Part shown: positions 50,610 through 59,035 of the stretch, piece by piece | Position numbering within the stretch: the stretch's first letter is position 1 | Layout of the letters: each line of letters opens with the position of its first letter | Source of the DNA: Streptomyces althioticus | GTDB lineage: Bacteria > Actinomycetota > Actinomycetes > Streptomycetales > Streptomycetaceae | Direction: 5' to 3' | Length of the DNA: 64,000 bases | NCBI GenBank assembly: GCA_014649355.1 | Contig: BMSW01000002.1 | Span: 248,001 to 312,000 of the forward strand | Position numbers and translations under genes: made by a program | Notes under the pieces: generated by a model | Database searches by the model: none | What the model saw: the letters and a program-made list of their open reading frames with translations, nothing else | What the model was told of the DNA's origin: nothing

Positions 50610-51125
50610 GTGCGGTTGAGGGATGTCGTGCCGGAGGACGTGGACGCGTACGTCCGTATGCGGTGCGACCCGGTGATGACGGCCGATCTGGGCGGTCCGC
50701 TGCCGCGCGACGGTATGGCGGACAAGGTGCGCCGGGACGCCCGGGACGCGGCGGCCGACGTCGCGTGGATCAAGATGATCGTGCCCGACCCGGCCGCCCC
50801 CGACGCGGTCGCGGGCACCGTGACCCTCTGGGCGCACGACGGGGAGGACGGGCCGGTCTCGGAGATCGGCTGGATGGTCCTCCCGGAGTTCCAGGGCCGC
50901 GGTCTGGCCAGGCGCGCGGCCCGTGCGCTGCTGGAGCGGGCCCGTGACGAGAACCGCTGGGGCGTGGTGCACGCGTTCCCGGCCACGGGGAACGGCGCCT
51001 CCAACGGCATCTGCCGCTCCCTCGGTTTCCGCTTCGTCGCCGAGCGGGAGGTGATGTTCGCGGGCCGAGCCCTGCGAGGCAACCACTGGGCGATCGACCC
51101 GCGCACGGACCTCGCACCCGCCTGA
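50610..51125 (+). CDS. GNAT-family N-acetyltransferase (RimJ/RimL-like)
   Basis: The 171-residue protein begins with MRLRDVVPEDVDAYVRMRCD. ISEIGWMVLP-like strands lead to the acetyl-CoA site FQGRGLARRAARALLERARD (about residue 100), and the end NGASNGICRSLGFRFVAERE is typical of RimJ/RimL and antibiotic acetyltransferases. The GTG at 50610 has GGGGAGG 5 bases upstream. It is transcribed alone. Confidence 0.87.
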   Translation: MRLRDVVPEDVDAYVRMRCDPVMTADLGGPLPRDGMADKVRRDARDAAADVAWIKMIVPDPAAPDAVAGTVTLWAHDGEDGPVSEIGWMVLPEFQGRGLARRAARALLERARDENRWGVVHAFPATGNGASNGICRSLGFRFVAEREVMFAGRALRGNHWAIDPRTDLAPA

Positions 51126-51237
51126 CACGGGCCGCTCGTCGTGCTGGGCAGCGCCCGCGGAAATCGGGAGTACTCAGACCGGCGGGACGGGGCATTCGGT
51201 AGGCGCCGAGTCCGCTCAACGTAAGGAGTGCAGTCCC

Positions 51238-51729
51238 ATGCCCGAGACATCCGACGTCGTCGAGCTCATCCTCCAGGACCACCGCCGTATGGAGGATCTG
51301 TTCCGCCGGATGCGCAGCGTCGAGGACGACCGGGGGGCCGCGCTGCGCGAGTTCTCGGACCTGCTGATCGCGCACGCGCTGGCCGAGGAGTCCAAGGTCT
51401 ATCCCGCGCTGAAGCGGTACAAGAACATCGAGGACGACGAGGTCGAGCACGGCGAGGAGGAGCACGAGGAGGGCAACGAGGCCCTGCTGGCGCTGCTCGA
51501 GGTCGAGGAGATCGGCGGCGACGAGTGGGACGAGAAGCTGGAGGAGCTCGTCGAGGCCGTCACGCACCACGCCGACGAGGAGGAGCGCACGATCCTCAAC
51601 GGCGCACGGGAGAACGTCGCCATGGACCGGCGTGAGGAGCTGGGCAAGGCGTTCTGGGAGGAGCGGGAGCGGCAGCTGAAGTCCGGCTGCGGTTCGGTGG
51701 ACAACGTCCGCAAGATCGTCAAGTCCTGA
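51238..51729 (+). CDS. Hemerythrin HHE-domain protein
   Basis: This 163-residue helical protein has the hemerythrin ligands: VELILQDHRRMEDLFRRMRS, LLIAHALAEESKVYPALKRY, a HGEEEHEE stretch and EAVTHHADEEERTILNGARE. They would hold a di-iron site for oxygen or reactive-oxygen/nitrogen sensing. The middle is very acidic. AAGGAG lies upstream of the ATG. Hemerythrin genes of this kind are often under stress-sigma control in Streptomyces, although I see no clear box here. Confidence 0.92.
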   Translation: MPETSDVVELILQDHRRMEDLFRRMRSVEDDRGAALREFSDLLIAHALAEESKVYPALKRYKNIEDDEVEHGEEEHEEGNEALLALLEVEEIGGDEWDEKLEELVEAVTHHADEEERTILNGARENVAMDRREELGKAFWEERERQLKSGCGSVDNVRKIVKS

Positions 51730-51761
51730 CGCGCGTCCGTCACGCGTCCGGCCGCAGGCCA

Positions 51762-51808
51762 CACGAAGGCCGGCCCTCCCGCGTCAGCGGGGAGGGCCGG
51801 CCTTCGTG
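51762..51808. terminator. Bidirectional terminator between hemerythrin and SRPBCC genes
   Basis: CACGAAGGCCGGCCCTCCC (51762-51780) pairs perfectly with GGGAGGGCCGGCCTTCGTG (51790-51808) around a 9-base loop. It is the strongest hairpin in the window and lies between convergent genes. Confidence 0.88.
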
Positions 51809-51824
51809 CGTCGCGGGTCCCGCG

Positions 51825-52298
51825 TCAGTGGCCGGCGGCCGGGTCCTCCGGGCGGATACGGCCGTGCCAGCCGCCCCCGCTGCCGCCGTTCTCGACGTAC
51901 TCCTTGAAGCGGTGCAGGTCCCCCTTGACCCGGCGGTCGATGACGCCCAGGGCGTCCGCGCCCTTCTCGGCCATGCCGGTCGGCTCGACGTCCATGGTGA
52001 GTTCCACACGGGTGCGGGTGTCGTCCAGCGGCTCGAACCGCACCGATCCGCGCTGCTTCGTCTCGCCGCCGACGGTCCGCCAGGTGACCCGGTCGTCGAC
52101 GAGCTGGTCCACGATCTCGGTGTCGAACTCACGCTTCACACCGGCGATCTTGGTGGTCCAGTGGTTGTGCCGGTCGTCGACCTGCGTCACCTCCTCGACG
52201 CCCTCCATGAAGCGCGGGAACTCCTCGAACTGCGTCCACTGGTCGTAGGCCCGGCGGACGGGGACGTCCACGTCGACCGTTTCCTTGACCGTGCTCAT
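51825..52298 (-). CDS. SRPBCC-family (polyketide cyclase/dehydrase-like) protein
   Basis: The 157-residue protein is a START/Bet v1-like lipid or ligand-binding fold: DVDVPVRRAYDQWTQFEEFP, RFMEGVEEVTQVDDRHNHWT and TRVELTMDVEPTGMAEKGAD. The tail ends with GGSGGGWHGRIRPED. These proteins often accompany stress genes in actinomycetes. AGGAGGAATCC gives a very strong ribosome binding site. A SigB-like promoter lies about 80 bases upstream. Confidence 0.9.
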   Translation of the reverse strand: MSTVKETVDVDVPVRRAYDQWTQFEEFPRFMEGVEEVTQVDDRHNHWTTKIAGVKREFDTEIVDQLVDDRVTWRTVGGETKQRGSVRFEPLDDTRTRVELTMDVEPTGMAEKGADALGVIDRRVKGDLHRFKEYVENGGSGGGWHGRIRPEDPAAGH

Positions 52299-52377
52299 GG
52301 ATTCCTCCTGGGTTCTGTGCGCGAAGGGCCGGCGTGCCGGGCACGTCGGCCTCCTGTACGGATCGTCGGGGCGGCGG

Positions 52378-52402
52378 GTACCCGGCAGACCGCACTTGAA
52401 AG
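52378..52402 (-). promoter_or_regulatory. SigB-like promoter of the SRPBCC gene
   Basis: On the minus strand CTTT (52402-52399), a 15-base spacer and GGGTAC (52383-52378) match the Streptomyces SigB-type promoter apart from the first base (usually GTTT). It lies about 80 bases before the start codon. Confidence 0.5.
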
Positions 52403-52420
52403 GTCCGGGTCGACGTCGCT

Positions 52421-53242
52421 TCAGTCCGCGGGGAGCGCGTCGAGTACGTCGGCGGTCAGCCGGTCGGCGTCGTCGAGCGTCGCCGTGAGGCGGGCCGGGG
52501 CCGCGTCGAGCGTGCCGAACAGGGCCTGGGCGCGGGCGGTGAAGCCGGCGGGGGCGGACGGGAGGGCGCCCGCCGAGCGGACCGCGTCCTTCTCGTTGAG
52601 CACCCAGGCGCCGGCGTCGGCGTGCAGGGCGTGCACGAGGAGGCCGACCGCGCGGTGGACACAGCCGGCGACATGGAAGGCGTCACCGCGCGGAACTCCC
52701 TTGCGGGCCACGAACAGCGTGAACGGAGCCTCCCAACGGGCTTGTGCAACGACGGCGTTGCGCAGCAGTCGGGGGTATCCGGAGCGGATCTCGTCCCGCA
52801 GGGCGGTCAGTTCGCCGGTGGGGTCGGCGAGGACGCGGGCCAGGGCCACCTCACCGGCGTACGTGTGGGAGGAGAAGCCGAAGGGGTGGCCCGGCTGGAG
52901 GCCCGTCTCGACGTGTCCGTCCCGGCACTGCTGCCAGACGCGGCGGACGCGGTCCAGGTCGCGGTAGATCCAGTCGACAGGTGTGCCGTCGACGGTCAGC
53001 CAGGCACCTCCGTTCACCCAGGGGCCCCAGCCGCCCGGTTCGGTCACCTCCACCGCGGGCCCGGACAGCTCGGCGGCCAGGCGGCGCAGGGCCGCGGTGT
53101 CGAGCGGCTCCCGGTAGTACAGGCCCAGGTCGACGTCCGAGTCGGGGCGGTGCGTGCCGCGGGCGCGGCTGCCGCCGAGGGCGACCGCGACGACTCCGTC
53201 GACCTGCTGCAGGCGGTGTGCGATGCGGGTGATGACGTCCAT
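52421..53242 (-). CDS. Nucleotidyltransferase-domain protein
   Basis: The 273-residue protein has a minimal nucleotidyltransferase motif, VALGGSRARGTHRPDSDVDL (GS at about 24-25, DSDVD at 34-38), and a C-terminal helical substrate domain. A later aspartate in DGTPVDWIYRDLDRV completes the metal triad. It could adenylylate a small molecule, as aminoglycoside adenylyltransferases do, or act in a toxin/antitoxin-like setting, but no partner gene is adjacent. The gene after it is a phospholipase on the same strand. Confidence 0.85.
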   Translation of the reverse strand: MDVITRIAHRLQQVDGVVAVALGGSRARGTHRPDSDVDLGLYYREPLDTAALRRLAAELSGPAVEVTEPGGWGPWVNGGAWLTVDGTPVDWIYRDLDRVRRVWQQCRDGHVETGLQPGHPFGFSSHTYAGEVALARVLADPTGELTALRDEIRSGYPRLLRNAVVAQARWEAPFTLFVARKGVPRGDAFHVAGCVHRAVGLLVHALHADAGAWVLNEKDAVRSAGALPSAPAGFTARAQALFGTLDAAPARLTATLDDADRLTADVLDALPAD

Positions 53243-53321
53243 CGGGCCGAGTGTGCCGAACGGGGAGCGGGGCTGCGACCGCGTTTCCGTTCCGGCACGG
53301 CCGTCGGTGACCTCGCGGGCG

Positions 53322-54161
53322 TCAGCCGCCCCAGGTGTCGGCGACCTCGGCGACGACCCGGAGGGCCTGCTCGTGTCCCGCCCGCGCCGCGGCCGGTCCG
53401 CGCGCCGTGTCGGCCATGTTGCGGCCCATCGCGCGGCGGGCGTCCTCGTCCGGGCTCAGCAGGGTGACGCGAGTGCCGTCCTCGGTGAGCCGTGCCGCCT
53501 GGTCGGCGGCGCTCGGGTGCGGCCCCACCGCCCGTGGGATCGGCACGACGGCCAGCACCCGCCGACTGCCCAGTGCGAGCTGAAGGTTGGCGGTGGAGCG
53601 GCTGCCGCCGTCCATCCAGCGCCGGCCCGCGACGGTGACCGGGGGCCAGACGACGGGGACGGCGCAACTGGCCGCGACCGCTTCGATCAGCTTCACCCCG
53701 GAGCGCGCGTCGAACGCCTCCACCTCCCCGGTCATGGCGTCGACGGCCGTGATCCGCAGCTCGCGGTCCGGCCAGTCGCGCGCCCCGCCGAGGAGCCGGC
53801 CGACCGTGTCGAACACGTCCGACTCCGGCCCGGTGGGGGCACGCAGCGCCGTCCGGCCCAGGCGGGCGATCGAACGCCCGGAATCGCGGGAGCCGAGGGC
53901 CGCCCAGAGGAAGCGTGCCGTCTGGCGTGCGGTCACCGGCAGACGGACGGCGTCGGCGCCGGACAGCTGGCGCTCGTACAGCTCCGCGGCCGGGATGCCG
54001 CAGCGGAGGCGGGTGCCGAAGACGGCGCCGGCGGAGGTGCCGATCAGGACGTCGGCGGCGTCGAGGTCGACGCCCGACTCGGTGAGACCGGCGAGCATCC
54101 CCGTCAGCCAGGCTCCGCCCACCGGCCCGCCGCCGCCCAGCACGAGCGCCTTGTCCGGCAC
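53322..54161 (-). CDS. Patatin-like phospholipase
   Basis: This 279-residue hydrolase has the patatin core: KALVLGGGGPVGGAWLTGML as the oxyanion loop, LIGTSAGA (GTSAG, nucleophile Ser about 43) and WMDGGSRS (catalytic Asp). It cleaves acyl esters of lipids. No signal peptide is present. The GTG at 54161 has GAGGAG upstream. Two CGGGG...CCCCG repeats lie in front of it and may be an operator. Confidence 0.88.
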   Translation of the reverse strand: MPDKALVLGGGGPVGGAWLTGMLAGLTESGVDLDAADVLIGTSAGAVFGTRLRCGIPAAELYERQLSGADAVRLPVTARQTARFLWAALGSRDSGRSIARLGRTALRAPTGPESDVFDTVGRLLGGARDWPDRELRITAVDAMTGEVEAFDARSGVKLIEAVAASCAVPVVWPPVTVAGRRWMDGGSRSTANLQLALGSRRVLAVVPIPRAVGPHPSAADQAARLTEDGTRVTLLSPDEDARRAMGRNMADTARGPAAARAGHEQALRVVAEVADTWGG

Positions 54162-54198
54162 GGCTCCTCCTCTCCCCTGCCCACGGCAGACCCTCAAT

Positions 54199-54258
54199 CG
54201 GGGATGCCTCCCCGTTTCCTCATCAGCAGCCTAACAGTGAACCGGGGAGCACCCCCCG
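54199..54258. repeat. Two related 16-base inverted repeats upstream of the patatin gene
   Basis: CGGGGATGCCTCCCCG (54199-54214) and, read on the minus strand, CGGGGGGTGCTCCCCG (54258-54243) share 12-13 of 16 bases. Their centres are 44 bases apart, about four turns. They flank the likely promoter and suit paired regulator sites. Confidence 0.45.
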
Positions 54259-54278
54259 ATGACTTTCGGAGGGCGCCG

Positions 54279-55436
54279 TCACTCACAGAACGCCGTGTCG
54301 ACGGCGTCCATCACCGCCAGCGCCGCCTGCTCCTCGTCGCCGCCGAACGTTCCCGGCAGCGCGGTCACGGCCAGACCGACGGAGCGGCCGTCGTCCGTGG
54401 CGCCGCCGCGGGTCTCGTAGCCGTCGATGTCGCCGCCGTGCCCCCAGTACACGCCGCCGCAGCTCAGCGGGACGCTGACGATGCCGAGTCCGTACCGCCA
54501 CCCCGGCAGCACGGGGGCGGCGACCGTCCTGCGCATCTCCGCCAGTTGCTCCGGCGGAAGGAGTTCGCCGTCGAGCAGGGCGCGCGTGAAGCGGGCGAGG
54601 TCGCTCGGGGTGGAGATCAGCTGTCCGGCCGCGCCGCCCCAGGAAGGGTCCATCTCGGTCGCGTCGACCACGCGGTCGTCGTCGAGGCGCGCGAGGGCGT
54701 AGCCGTGCGGGCGCGGTCCGCGGATGCCCTGGTCGCCGGGCTGGGGCCAGTAGGTGTGGCGCAGGTGTGCCTTGTGGATCACACGTTCGGTGATCTCCTC
54801 CTGCACGGGGCGTCCCGTAACCCGCTCGACGATCAGCCCGGCGAGCAGGTAATTGGTGTTGCTGTACTCCCACTTGGCGCCGGGGGCGAACTTCGCCGGG
54901 TGGGCCAGGGCCGCCGCGAGCAGGTCGTGCGGGTGGAAGAAGCGGTGCTGGATCTTCTCGAAGTGCTCAAGACCTATGTGCTCGGTGTAGTTGGGCAGCC
55001 CGCTGGTGTGCTGGAGCAGGTGCCGGACGGTGATCTTCCGGGCGTCGATGCCCTTGCCGCGCACCAGTCCGGGGAGGTACCGCTCGACGGGCGCGTCCAG
55101 GTGGACCTTGCCCTCGGCGACCAGTTGCAGCACTACGACGGCGGTGAAGGTCTTGGTGTTGCTCCCCGCCCGGACCTGACCGTCGCGCGGAACCGGCACC
55201 TTGCGGCCGAACCGCGCGGAACCCGCGACGAGCGAGGCGGTACGGCCGTCCTTGTCGGCCCAGGCGAGCGCGGCGGGGAACTTCTCCTCCGCGACGAGCC
55301 GGTCGAGGCTCTGCTGGAGCGGCGAGCGTGAGGGCGGATCAGCCTCCGCGGCGCCCGTGACCGTGGTGCTCAGCAGGCCCGCGGCCGCGACGACGAGCAG
55401 GCTTCCGCGCAGGATGGACTTCATGTTGCGTGGCAC
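54279..55436 (-). CDS. Secreted serine hydrolase (beta-lactamase/DD-carboxypeptidase fold)
   Basis: This 385-residue exported protein starts with the Sec-type leader MKSILRGSLLVVAAAGLLST. It has SNTK (in RAGSNTKTFTAVVV), YSNTNY and a final HGG in WGHGGDIDGYE. ITVRHLLQHTSGLPNY and LAGLIVERVTGRPVQEEI resemble the other serine hydrolase at 22662, so the two are paralogues. It probably acts on peptidoglycan stems or small esters. I chose GTG 55436, with AAGGAG 5 bases upstream. Confidence 0.9.
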   Translation of the reverse strand: MPRNMKSILRGSLLVVAAAGLLSTTVTGAAEADPPSRSPLQQSLDRLVAEEKFPAALAWADKDGRTASLVAGSARFGRKVPVPRDGQVRAGSNTKTFTAVVVLQLVAEGKVHLDAPVERYLPGLVRGKGIDARKITVRHLLQHTSGLPNYTEHIGLEHFEKIQHRFFHPHDLLAAALAHPAKFAPGAKWEYSNTNYLLAGLIVERVTGRPVQEEITERVIHKAHLRHTYWPQPGDQGIRGPRPHGYALARLDDDRVVDATEMDPSWGGAAGQLISTPSDLARFTRALLDGELLPPEQLAEMRRTVAAPVLPGWRYGLGIVSVPLSCGGVYWGHGGDIDGYETRGGATDDGRSVGLAVTALPGTFGGDEEQAALAVMDAVDTAFCE

Positions 55437-55455
55437 CGGCACTCCTTCTCCGTGG

Positions 55456-55485
55456 GTCGGCACCGGCAACGATGCCGGTGCGACC
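55456..55485. promoter_or_regulatory. Inverted repeat upstream of the secreted serine hydrolase
   Basis: GCACCGGCA-ACGA-TGCCGGTGC is a perfect 9-base-pair stem (55460-55481). With one bulged base it extends to GGTC/GACC. It lies 20 bases before the start and could be an operator or a 5'-UTR hairpin. Confidence 0.5.
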
Positions 55486-55581
55486 CCGGGAAGTCAGTCA
55501 CGCCAGCCCCCGGATCGCGGTACCCCCAGCGCTACCGAACCGCGCCCTGAACGTCACGACCACCGGACGCGCGCAGGGGGT

Positions 55582-56445
55582 TCAGCCGGCCGGCGGGCCC
55601 GTGAGGGTCCAGCTGGCCAGGAGGTCCAGGGCCCGCCGCGACGGTGAACCCGCCTCGCAGGTGTAGACGAAGAGGGTGGTGTCGGGGTCGCCCGGCAGGG
55701 TGAGGGTCTCGTACTCGACGGTCAGGTCGCCGACGACCGGGTGGCGCAGGCGCTTGGAGCCGTGGGTGCGCTGATGGACGCGGTGCTGTTCCCACCAGCG
55801 GTCGAAGTCGGCGCTCCGCTCGCGCAGTTCGGCGACCAGCTCGGTGGTGGCGCGGTCGTGCGGGTCGCGGCCCACTTCGAGGCGCAGGCTCTCCACGGCG
55901 GTGCGGGCCTGGTCCTCCCAGTCGGTGAAGAGGGCGCGGGCCGCCTCGTCGAGGAACATCCAGCGCGCGTAGTTGCGCTCCGGGCGCGGCTTGCTCTCGA
56001 AGTCGGCGAACAGGGCGCGCGCCATGCGGTTGGCGGCGAGGATGTCGGTGCGCCGGCCCAGGACCAGCGCCGGTTCCCCGTCGAGCGCGTCGATCAGCTG
56101 GTGCAGTCCGGGGCGCAGCCGCTGCACGGCGGGCGGGCGGCGGGCGCCGCGCGCGGAGGCGGTGGTGAGGCCGAAGAGGTCGTGGAGGTGGGCCCGGCCG
56201 GCCTCGTCGAGGTCGAGAGCGCGTCCGAGTGCCTCCACCACGGCGGACGACGGGGTGATACGGCGGCCCTGCTCGAGCCGCGTGTAGTAGTCGGTGGACA
56301 CCCCGGCGAGCAGGGCGACCTCCTCGCGGCGCAGGCCCGGCACCCGGCGGACCCGGCTGTCCGGGGGGAGGCCGGCCCGCGAGGGGTCGACCTGCGCCCG
56401 CGCCCTGCGCAGGAAGTCGGCGAGTTCACGATTCGTCCCGGCCAC
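55582..56445 (-). CDS. XRE-family regulator with MmyB-like ligand domain
   Basis: This 287-residue regulator has an N-terminal HTH (LADFLRRARAQVDPSRAGLP, then RREEVALLAGVSTDYYTRLE, about residues 7-60) and a C-terminal MmyB/PAS-like domain (ALDGEPALVLGRRTDILAAN, WARNYARWMFLDEAA-like blocks). This family is typical of Streptomyces and often controls a divergent oxidoreductase gene. Here it is divergent from an SDR gene starting 180 bases away. I chose GTG 56445. Confidence 0.9.
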   Translation of the reverse strand: MAGTNRELADFLRRARAQVDPSRAGLPPDSRVRRVPGLRREEVALLAGVSTDYYTRLEQGRRITPSSAVVEALGRALDLDEAGRAHLHDLFGLTTASARGARRPPAVQRLRPGLHQLIDALDGEPALVLGRRTDILAANRMARALFADFESKPRPERNYARWMFLDEAARALFTDWEDQARTAVESLRLEVGRDPHDRATTELVAELRERSADFDRWWEQHRVHQRTHGSKRLRHPVVGDLTVEYETLTLPGDPDTTLFVYTCEAGSPSRRALDLLASWTLTGPPAG

Positions 56446-56624
56446 GTCATCCAGTGTGGCCCATCGGGGTCCGCGCCACCTGGCCCTGCGAGTCCTAGGT
56501 TGCCGCGTCCGGGTTCTCGCGGGGCCCGACATGGCGGCCCACGCGGCACTCGCGCGGCCCACTCTGGAGTCACCGGCCGCGAAGAGCGGATCCGGATCCC
56601 CTCCCGACACAAGGACTGAGCATC

Positions 56625-57488
56625 ATGGCCTACCCCACCGACCGTCCCGCCATCTGGTTCGTCACCGGCACCTCCCGCGGTCTGGGACTGGACCTGGTCC
56701 GGCAGTTGCTGGAGCGCGGTGAAGCGGTCACCGCGACCACCCGGTCCGGCGAGCGGCTGCCGGCGGCCCTCGGCGACGGGGTCGACACCTCCCGGCTGCT
56801 GCCCCTGACCGTCGACCTGCGCGACGAGGAGCAGGTGGCGGCCGCCGTACGGAAGACCACCGAGCGCTTCGGCGGCCTGGACGTCGTCGTCAACAACGCC
56901 GGCTACGGCTACCTGGCCGCCGTCGAGGAGACCGGCGACCGGGACGTGCGCGACATGCTCGACGTGCAGGTCGTCGGCGTGTGGAACGTGCTGCGCGCCG
57001 CCCTGCCGGTGCTCCGCGCGCAGCGGTCGGGGCACATCGTGAACGTGTCGTCCGTCCTCGGTATGACGGCCCTGCCCGGCTGGGCGCTGTACTGCGCGGG
57101 CAAGTTCGCCCTGGAGGGTCTCAGCGAGGCCCTCGCGGCGGAGGTCGCCGACTTCGGCGTCGACGTCACGATCGTCGAACCGGGCTACTTCCGCACGGAC
57201 TTCCTCACCCGTGACTCCCTGTCCCTTCCGGAGAACACGACCGCGCACTACCCGGCCATCCGCGAGATGGTCGCCCAGCACCTGGAACTCCAGGGCAAGC
57301 AGCTCGGCGACCCGGTGAAGGGCGCCGCCGCCGTGATCGAGCGGGTCGTCACCGGCGAGGGTCCGCTGCGCCAGCTGCTGGGCAGCGACTCGCACGCCTA
57401 CGCCACCGCCAAGGTGCGGGCCCTGCGGGACAACCTGGACGCCGTGGCCGCGACGGCGCCGGCGACGGACCACCCCGCCGCCGTGTGA
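56625..57488 (+). CDS. SDR-family oxidoreductase
   Basis: The 287-residue enzyme has IWFVTGTSRGLGLDLVRQLL (TGxxxGLG at about 14-21), NNAGYGYL (about 91) and VSSVLGMTALPGWALYCAGK with Ser and YxxxK (about 143-162). The retro-end GYFRTDFLTRDSL is characteristic of the subgroup that is usually paired with XRE/MmyB or TetR regulators. It is NAD(P)H-dependent; the substrate is unknown. It is divergent from the XRE gene and convergent with a second SDR. Confidence 0.92.
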   Translation: MAYPTDRPAIWFVTGTSRGLGLDLVRQLLERGEAVTATTRSGERLPAALGDGVDTSRLLPLTVDLRDEEQVAAAVRKTTERFGGLDVVVNNAGYGYLAAVEETGDRDVRDMLDVQVVGVWNVLRAALPVLRAQRSGHIVNVSSVLGMTALPGWALYCAGKFALEGLSEALAAEVADFGVDVTIVEPGYFRTDFLTRDSLSLPENTTAHYPAIREMVAQHLELQGKQLGDPVKGAAAVIERVVTGEGPLRQLLGSDSHAYATAKVRALRDNLDAVAATAPATDHPAAV

Positions 57489-57499
57489 CCCCCGGGGAC

Positions 57500-57533
57500 G
57501 GGGCGGGTCCGCCGACTGCGACGGGCCCGCCCC
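57500..57533. terminator. Bidirectional terminator between two SDR genes
   Basis: GGGGCGGGTCC (57500-57510) pairs with GGGCCCGCCCC (57523-57533) with one weak pair and a 12-base loop. It separates convergent genes. Confidence 0.7.
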
Positions 57534-57560
57534 GCCGATAGCCCTCGACCGGCTTGGGGG

Positions 57561-58310
57561 TCAGATCTGGTTGAGGCCGCCGTCGACGTACAGGCTGGAG
57601 CCGGTGACGAAGCTGCTCTGGTCGGAGGCGAGGAAGACCACCGCGGCGGCGATCTCCTCCGGGCGGGCGATCCTGCCCAGCGGCACCTGCGCGGCGAAGT
57701 TCCGCCGGAACTCGGCGGCCGCCTCCTCGCCGTCGGCCAGCCCCGACAGCCCTGGCGTGTCGGTCGGGCCCGGCGTGACCGTGTTGACGCGGATGCCGCG
57801 GCCCCTCAGCTCGTTGGCCCAGGTGCGGGTAAAGGAGCGGACGGCCGCCTTGGAGGCCGCGTAGACGCCGAAGGCCTCGGCGCCGACGTCGGCGTTGGTG
57901 GAGCCGTTGAGGATCACCGAGGCGCCGTCGTTGAGCAGGGGCAGCGCCTTCTGGACGGTGAACAGCGTGCCGCGCACGTTGATGCCGAAGAGCCGGTCGA
58001 AGTGTTCCTCGGTGATCTGGTCGAGCGACGCGAACTCGGCGACGGCGGCGTTGGCGAAGAGGACGTCCAGGCCCCGCCCTCGGCCGGCGATCGCTTCGTA
58101 CAGCCGGTCGAGGTCCGCCGGGTCGGCGACGTCCCCCACGACGCCGGTGGCGGCGGGGCCGATCGCCTCGACCGCCGCGTCGAGTTCGGGCTTACGGCGG
58201 CCGGTGATGAACACGTGTGCGCCCTCGGCGGCCAGCCGGGTGGCGGTGGCCAGTCCGATGCCGCCCGCGCCGCCGGTGACGAGCGCGGTCTTGTCCTGGA
58301 GCAGTCCCAT
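57561..58310 (-). CDS. SDR-family oxidoreductase controlled by the divergent TetR
   Basis: The 249-residue short-chain dehydrogenase has ALVTGGAGGIGLATATRLAA at the cofactor site, NAAVAEF near 89, NGSTNADVGAEAFGVYAASK (Ser and YxxxK) and SSFVTGSSLYVDGGLNQ at the end. The arginine-rich ITGRRKPEL after strand 2 suggests NADP. It is divergent from a TetR gene, and the operator between them is a perfect 28-base palindrome. It is probably induced by a reactive or toxic substrate. Confidence 0.92.
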   Translation of the reverse strand: MGLLQDKTALVTGGAGGIGLATATRLAAEGAHVFITGRRKPELDAAVEAIGPAATGVVGDVADPADLDRLYEAIAGRGRGLDVLFANAAVAEFASLDQITEEHFDRLFGINVRGTLFTVQKALPLLNDGASVILNGSTNADVGAEAFGVYAASKAAVRSFTRTWANELRGRGIRVNTVTPGPTDTPGLSGLADGEEAAAEFRRNFAAQVPLGRIARPEEIAAAVVFLASDQSSFVTGSSLYVDGGLNQI

Positions 58311-58327
58311 GCGAAGGTTCCCTTCCC

Positions 58328-58390
58328 GACTTCCGCATCGATCGATGCGGAAGTCGAACCGTAGCACTTCTGAAGTGATCGATGCGGAAG
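58328..58390. promoter_or_regulatory. Perfect palindromic TetR operator and second half-matching site
   Basis: GACTTCCGCATCGA (58328-58341) is followed directly by its reverse complement TCGATGCGGAAGTC (58342-58355), a perfect 28-base palindrome. A second site at 58366-58390 keeps ACTTC and the right arm ATCGATGCGGAAG. A TAGGCT -10 box (58394-58399) sits 6 bases before the TetR GTG. The second site covers the -35 region, so the TetR probably represses itself and the SDR gene. Confidence 0.85.
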
Positions 58391-58405
58391 AGGTAGGCTG
58401 CGGGG

Positions 58406-59017
58406 GTGCGAACCGAACAGAGCAGGAACCCGACGGGCCGGCCACGGGCATTCGACGCCGAGGAGGCGCTGGAGAAGGCCATGCTCGCCTTCTGGGAGCA
58501 CGGCTACGAGGGTGCGAGCCTCGCCACGCTGACGCAGGCGATGGGTATCTCCACCACCAGCATGTACGCGGCCTTCGGCAACAAGGAGGAGCTGTTCCGC
58601 AAGGCGCTGGAGCGCTACACGGAGGGCCCCGGCGGCTATCTCACCCGCGCCCTGGAGGAACCGACCGCCCATGAGGTCGCGACCGCGATCCTCGCCGGGA
58701 CGGTGCGGACCACCACACGTCCCACACCTCCCCGGGGATGTCTGGGCGTGCAGGGTGCTCTGAGCACCAGCGACGCCGGGCAGGGTGTGCGCGACCTGCT
58801 CACGGCCTGGCGCAACGACGGCTGCGGCAGCGTGCGCGCGCGCTTCGAACGGGCCGTCGCCGAGGGGGACCTGCCCTCCGGCGCCGACCCGGCACTGCTC
58901 GCCCGCTACGTCACCACCCTGGCCTTCGGCATCGCCGTCCAGGCCGCGAGCGGGATCGGCCGCGAGGAGCTCCAGGCCGTGGCGGACGCGGCGCTGCGCA
59001 CCTGGCCGCTCACCTGA
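58406..59017 (+). CDS. TetR-family transcriptional regulator
   Basis: This regulator has 203 residues. GRPRAFDAEEALEKAMLAFW then EHGYEGASLATLTQAMGIST and TSMYAAFGNKEELFRKALER form the TetR HTH. The ligand domain contains PPRGCLGVQGALSTSDAGQG, the pattern of the TetR_C_31-like group that usually regulates a divergent SDR. The GTG start follows a -10 box by 6 bases, so the mRNA is probably leaderless. Its operator is the 28-base palindrome in the divergent region. Confidence 0.92.
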   Translation: MRTEQSRNPTGRPRAFDAEEALEKAMLAFWEHGYEGASLATLTQAMGISTTSMYAAFGNKEELFRKALERYTEGPGGYLTRALEEPTAHEVATAILAGTVRTTTRPTPPRGCLGVQGALSTSDAGQGVRDLLTAWRNDGCGSVRARFERAVAEGDLPSGADPALLARYVTTLAFGIAVQAASGIGREELQAVADAALRTWPLT

Positions 59018-59035
59018 GGGACCCGCGACGCCGGG

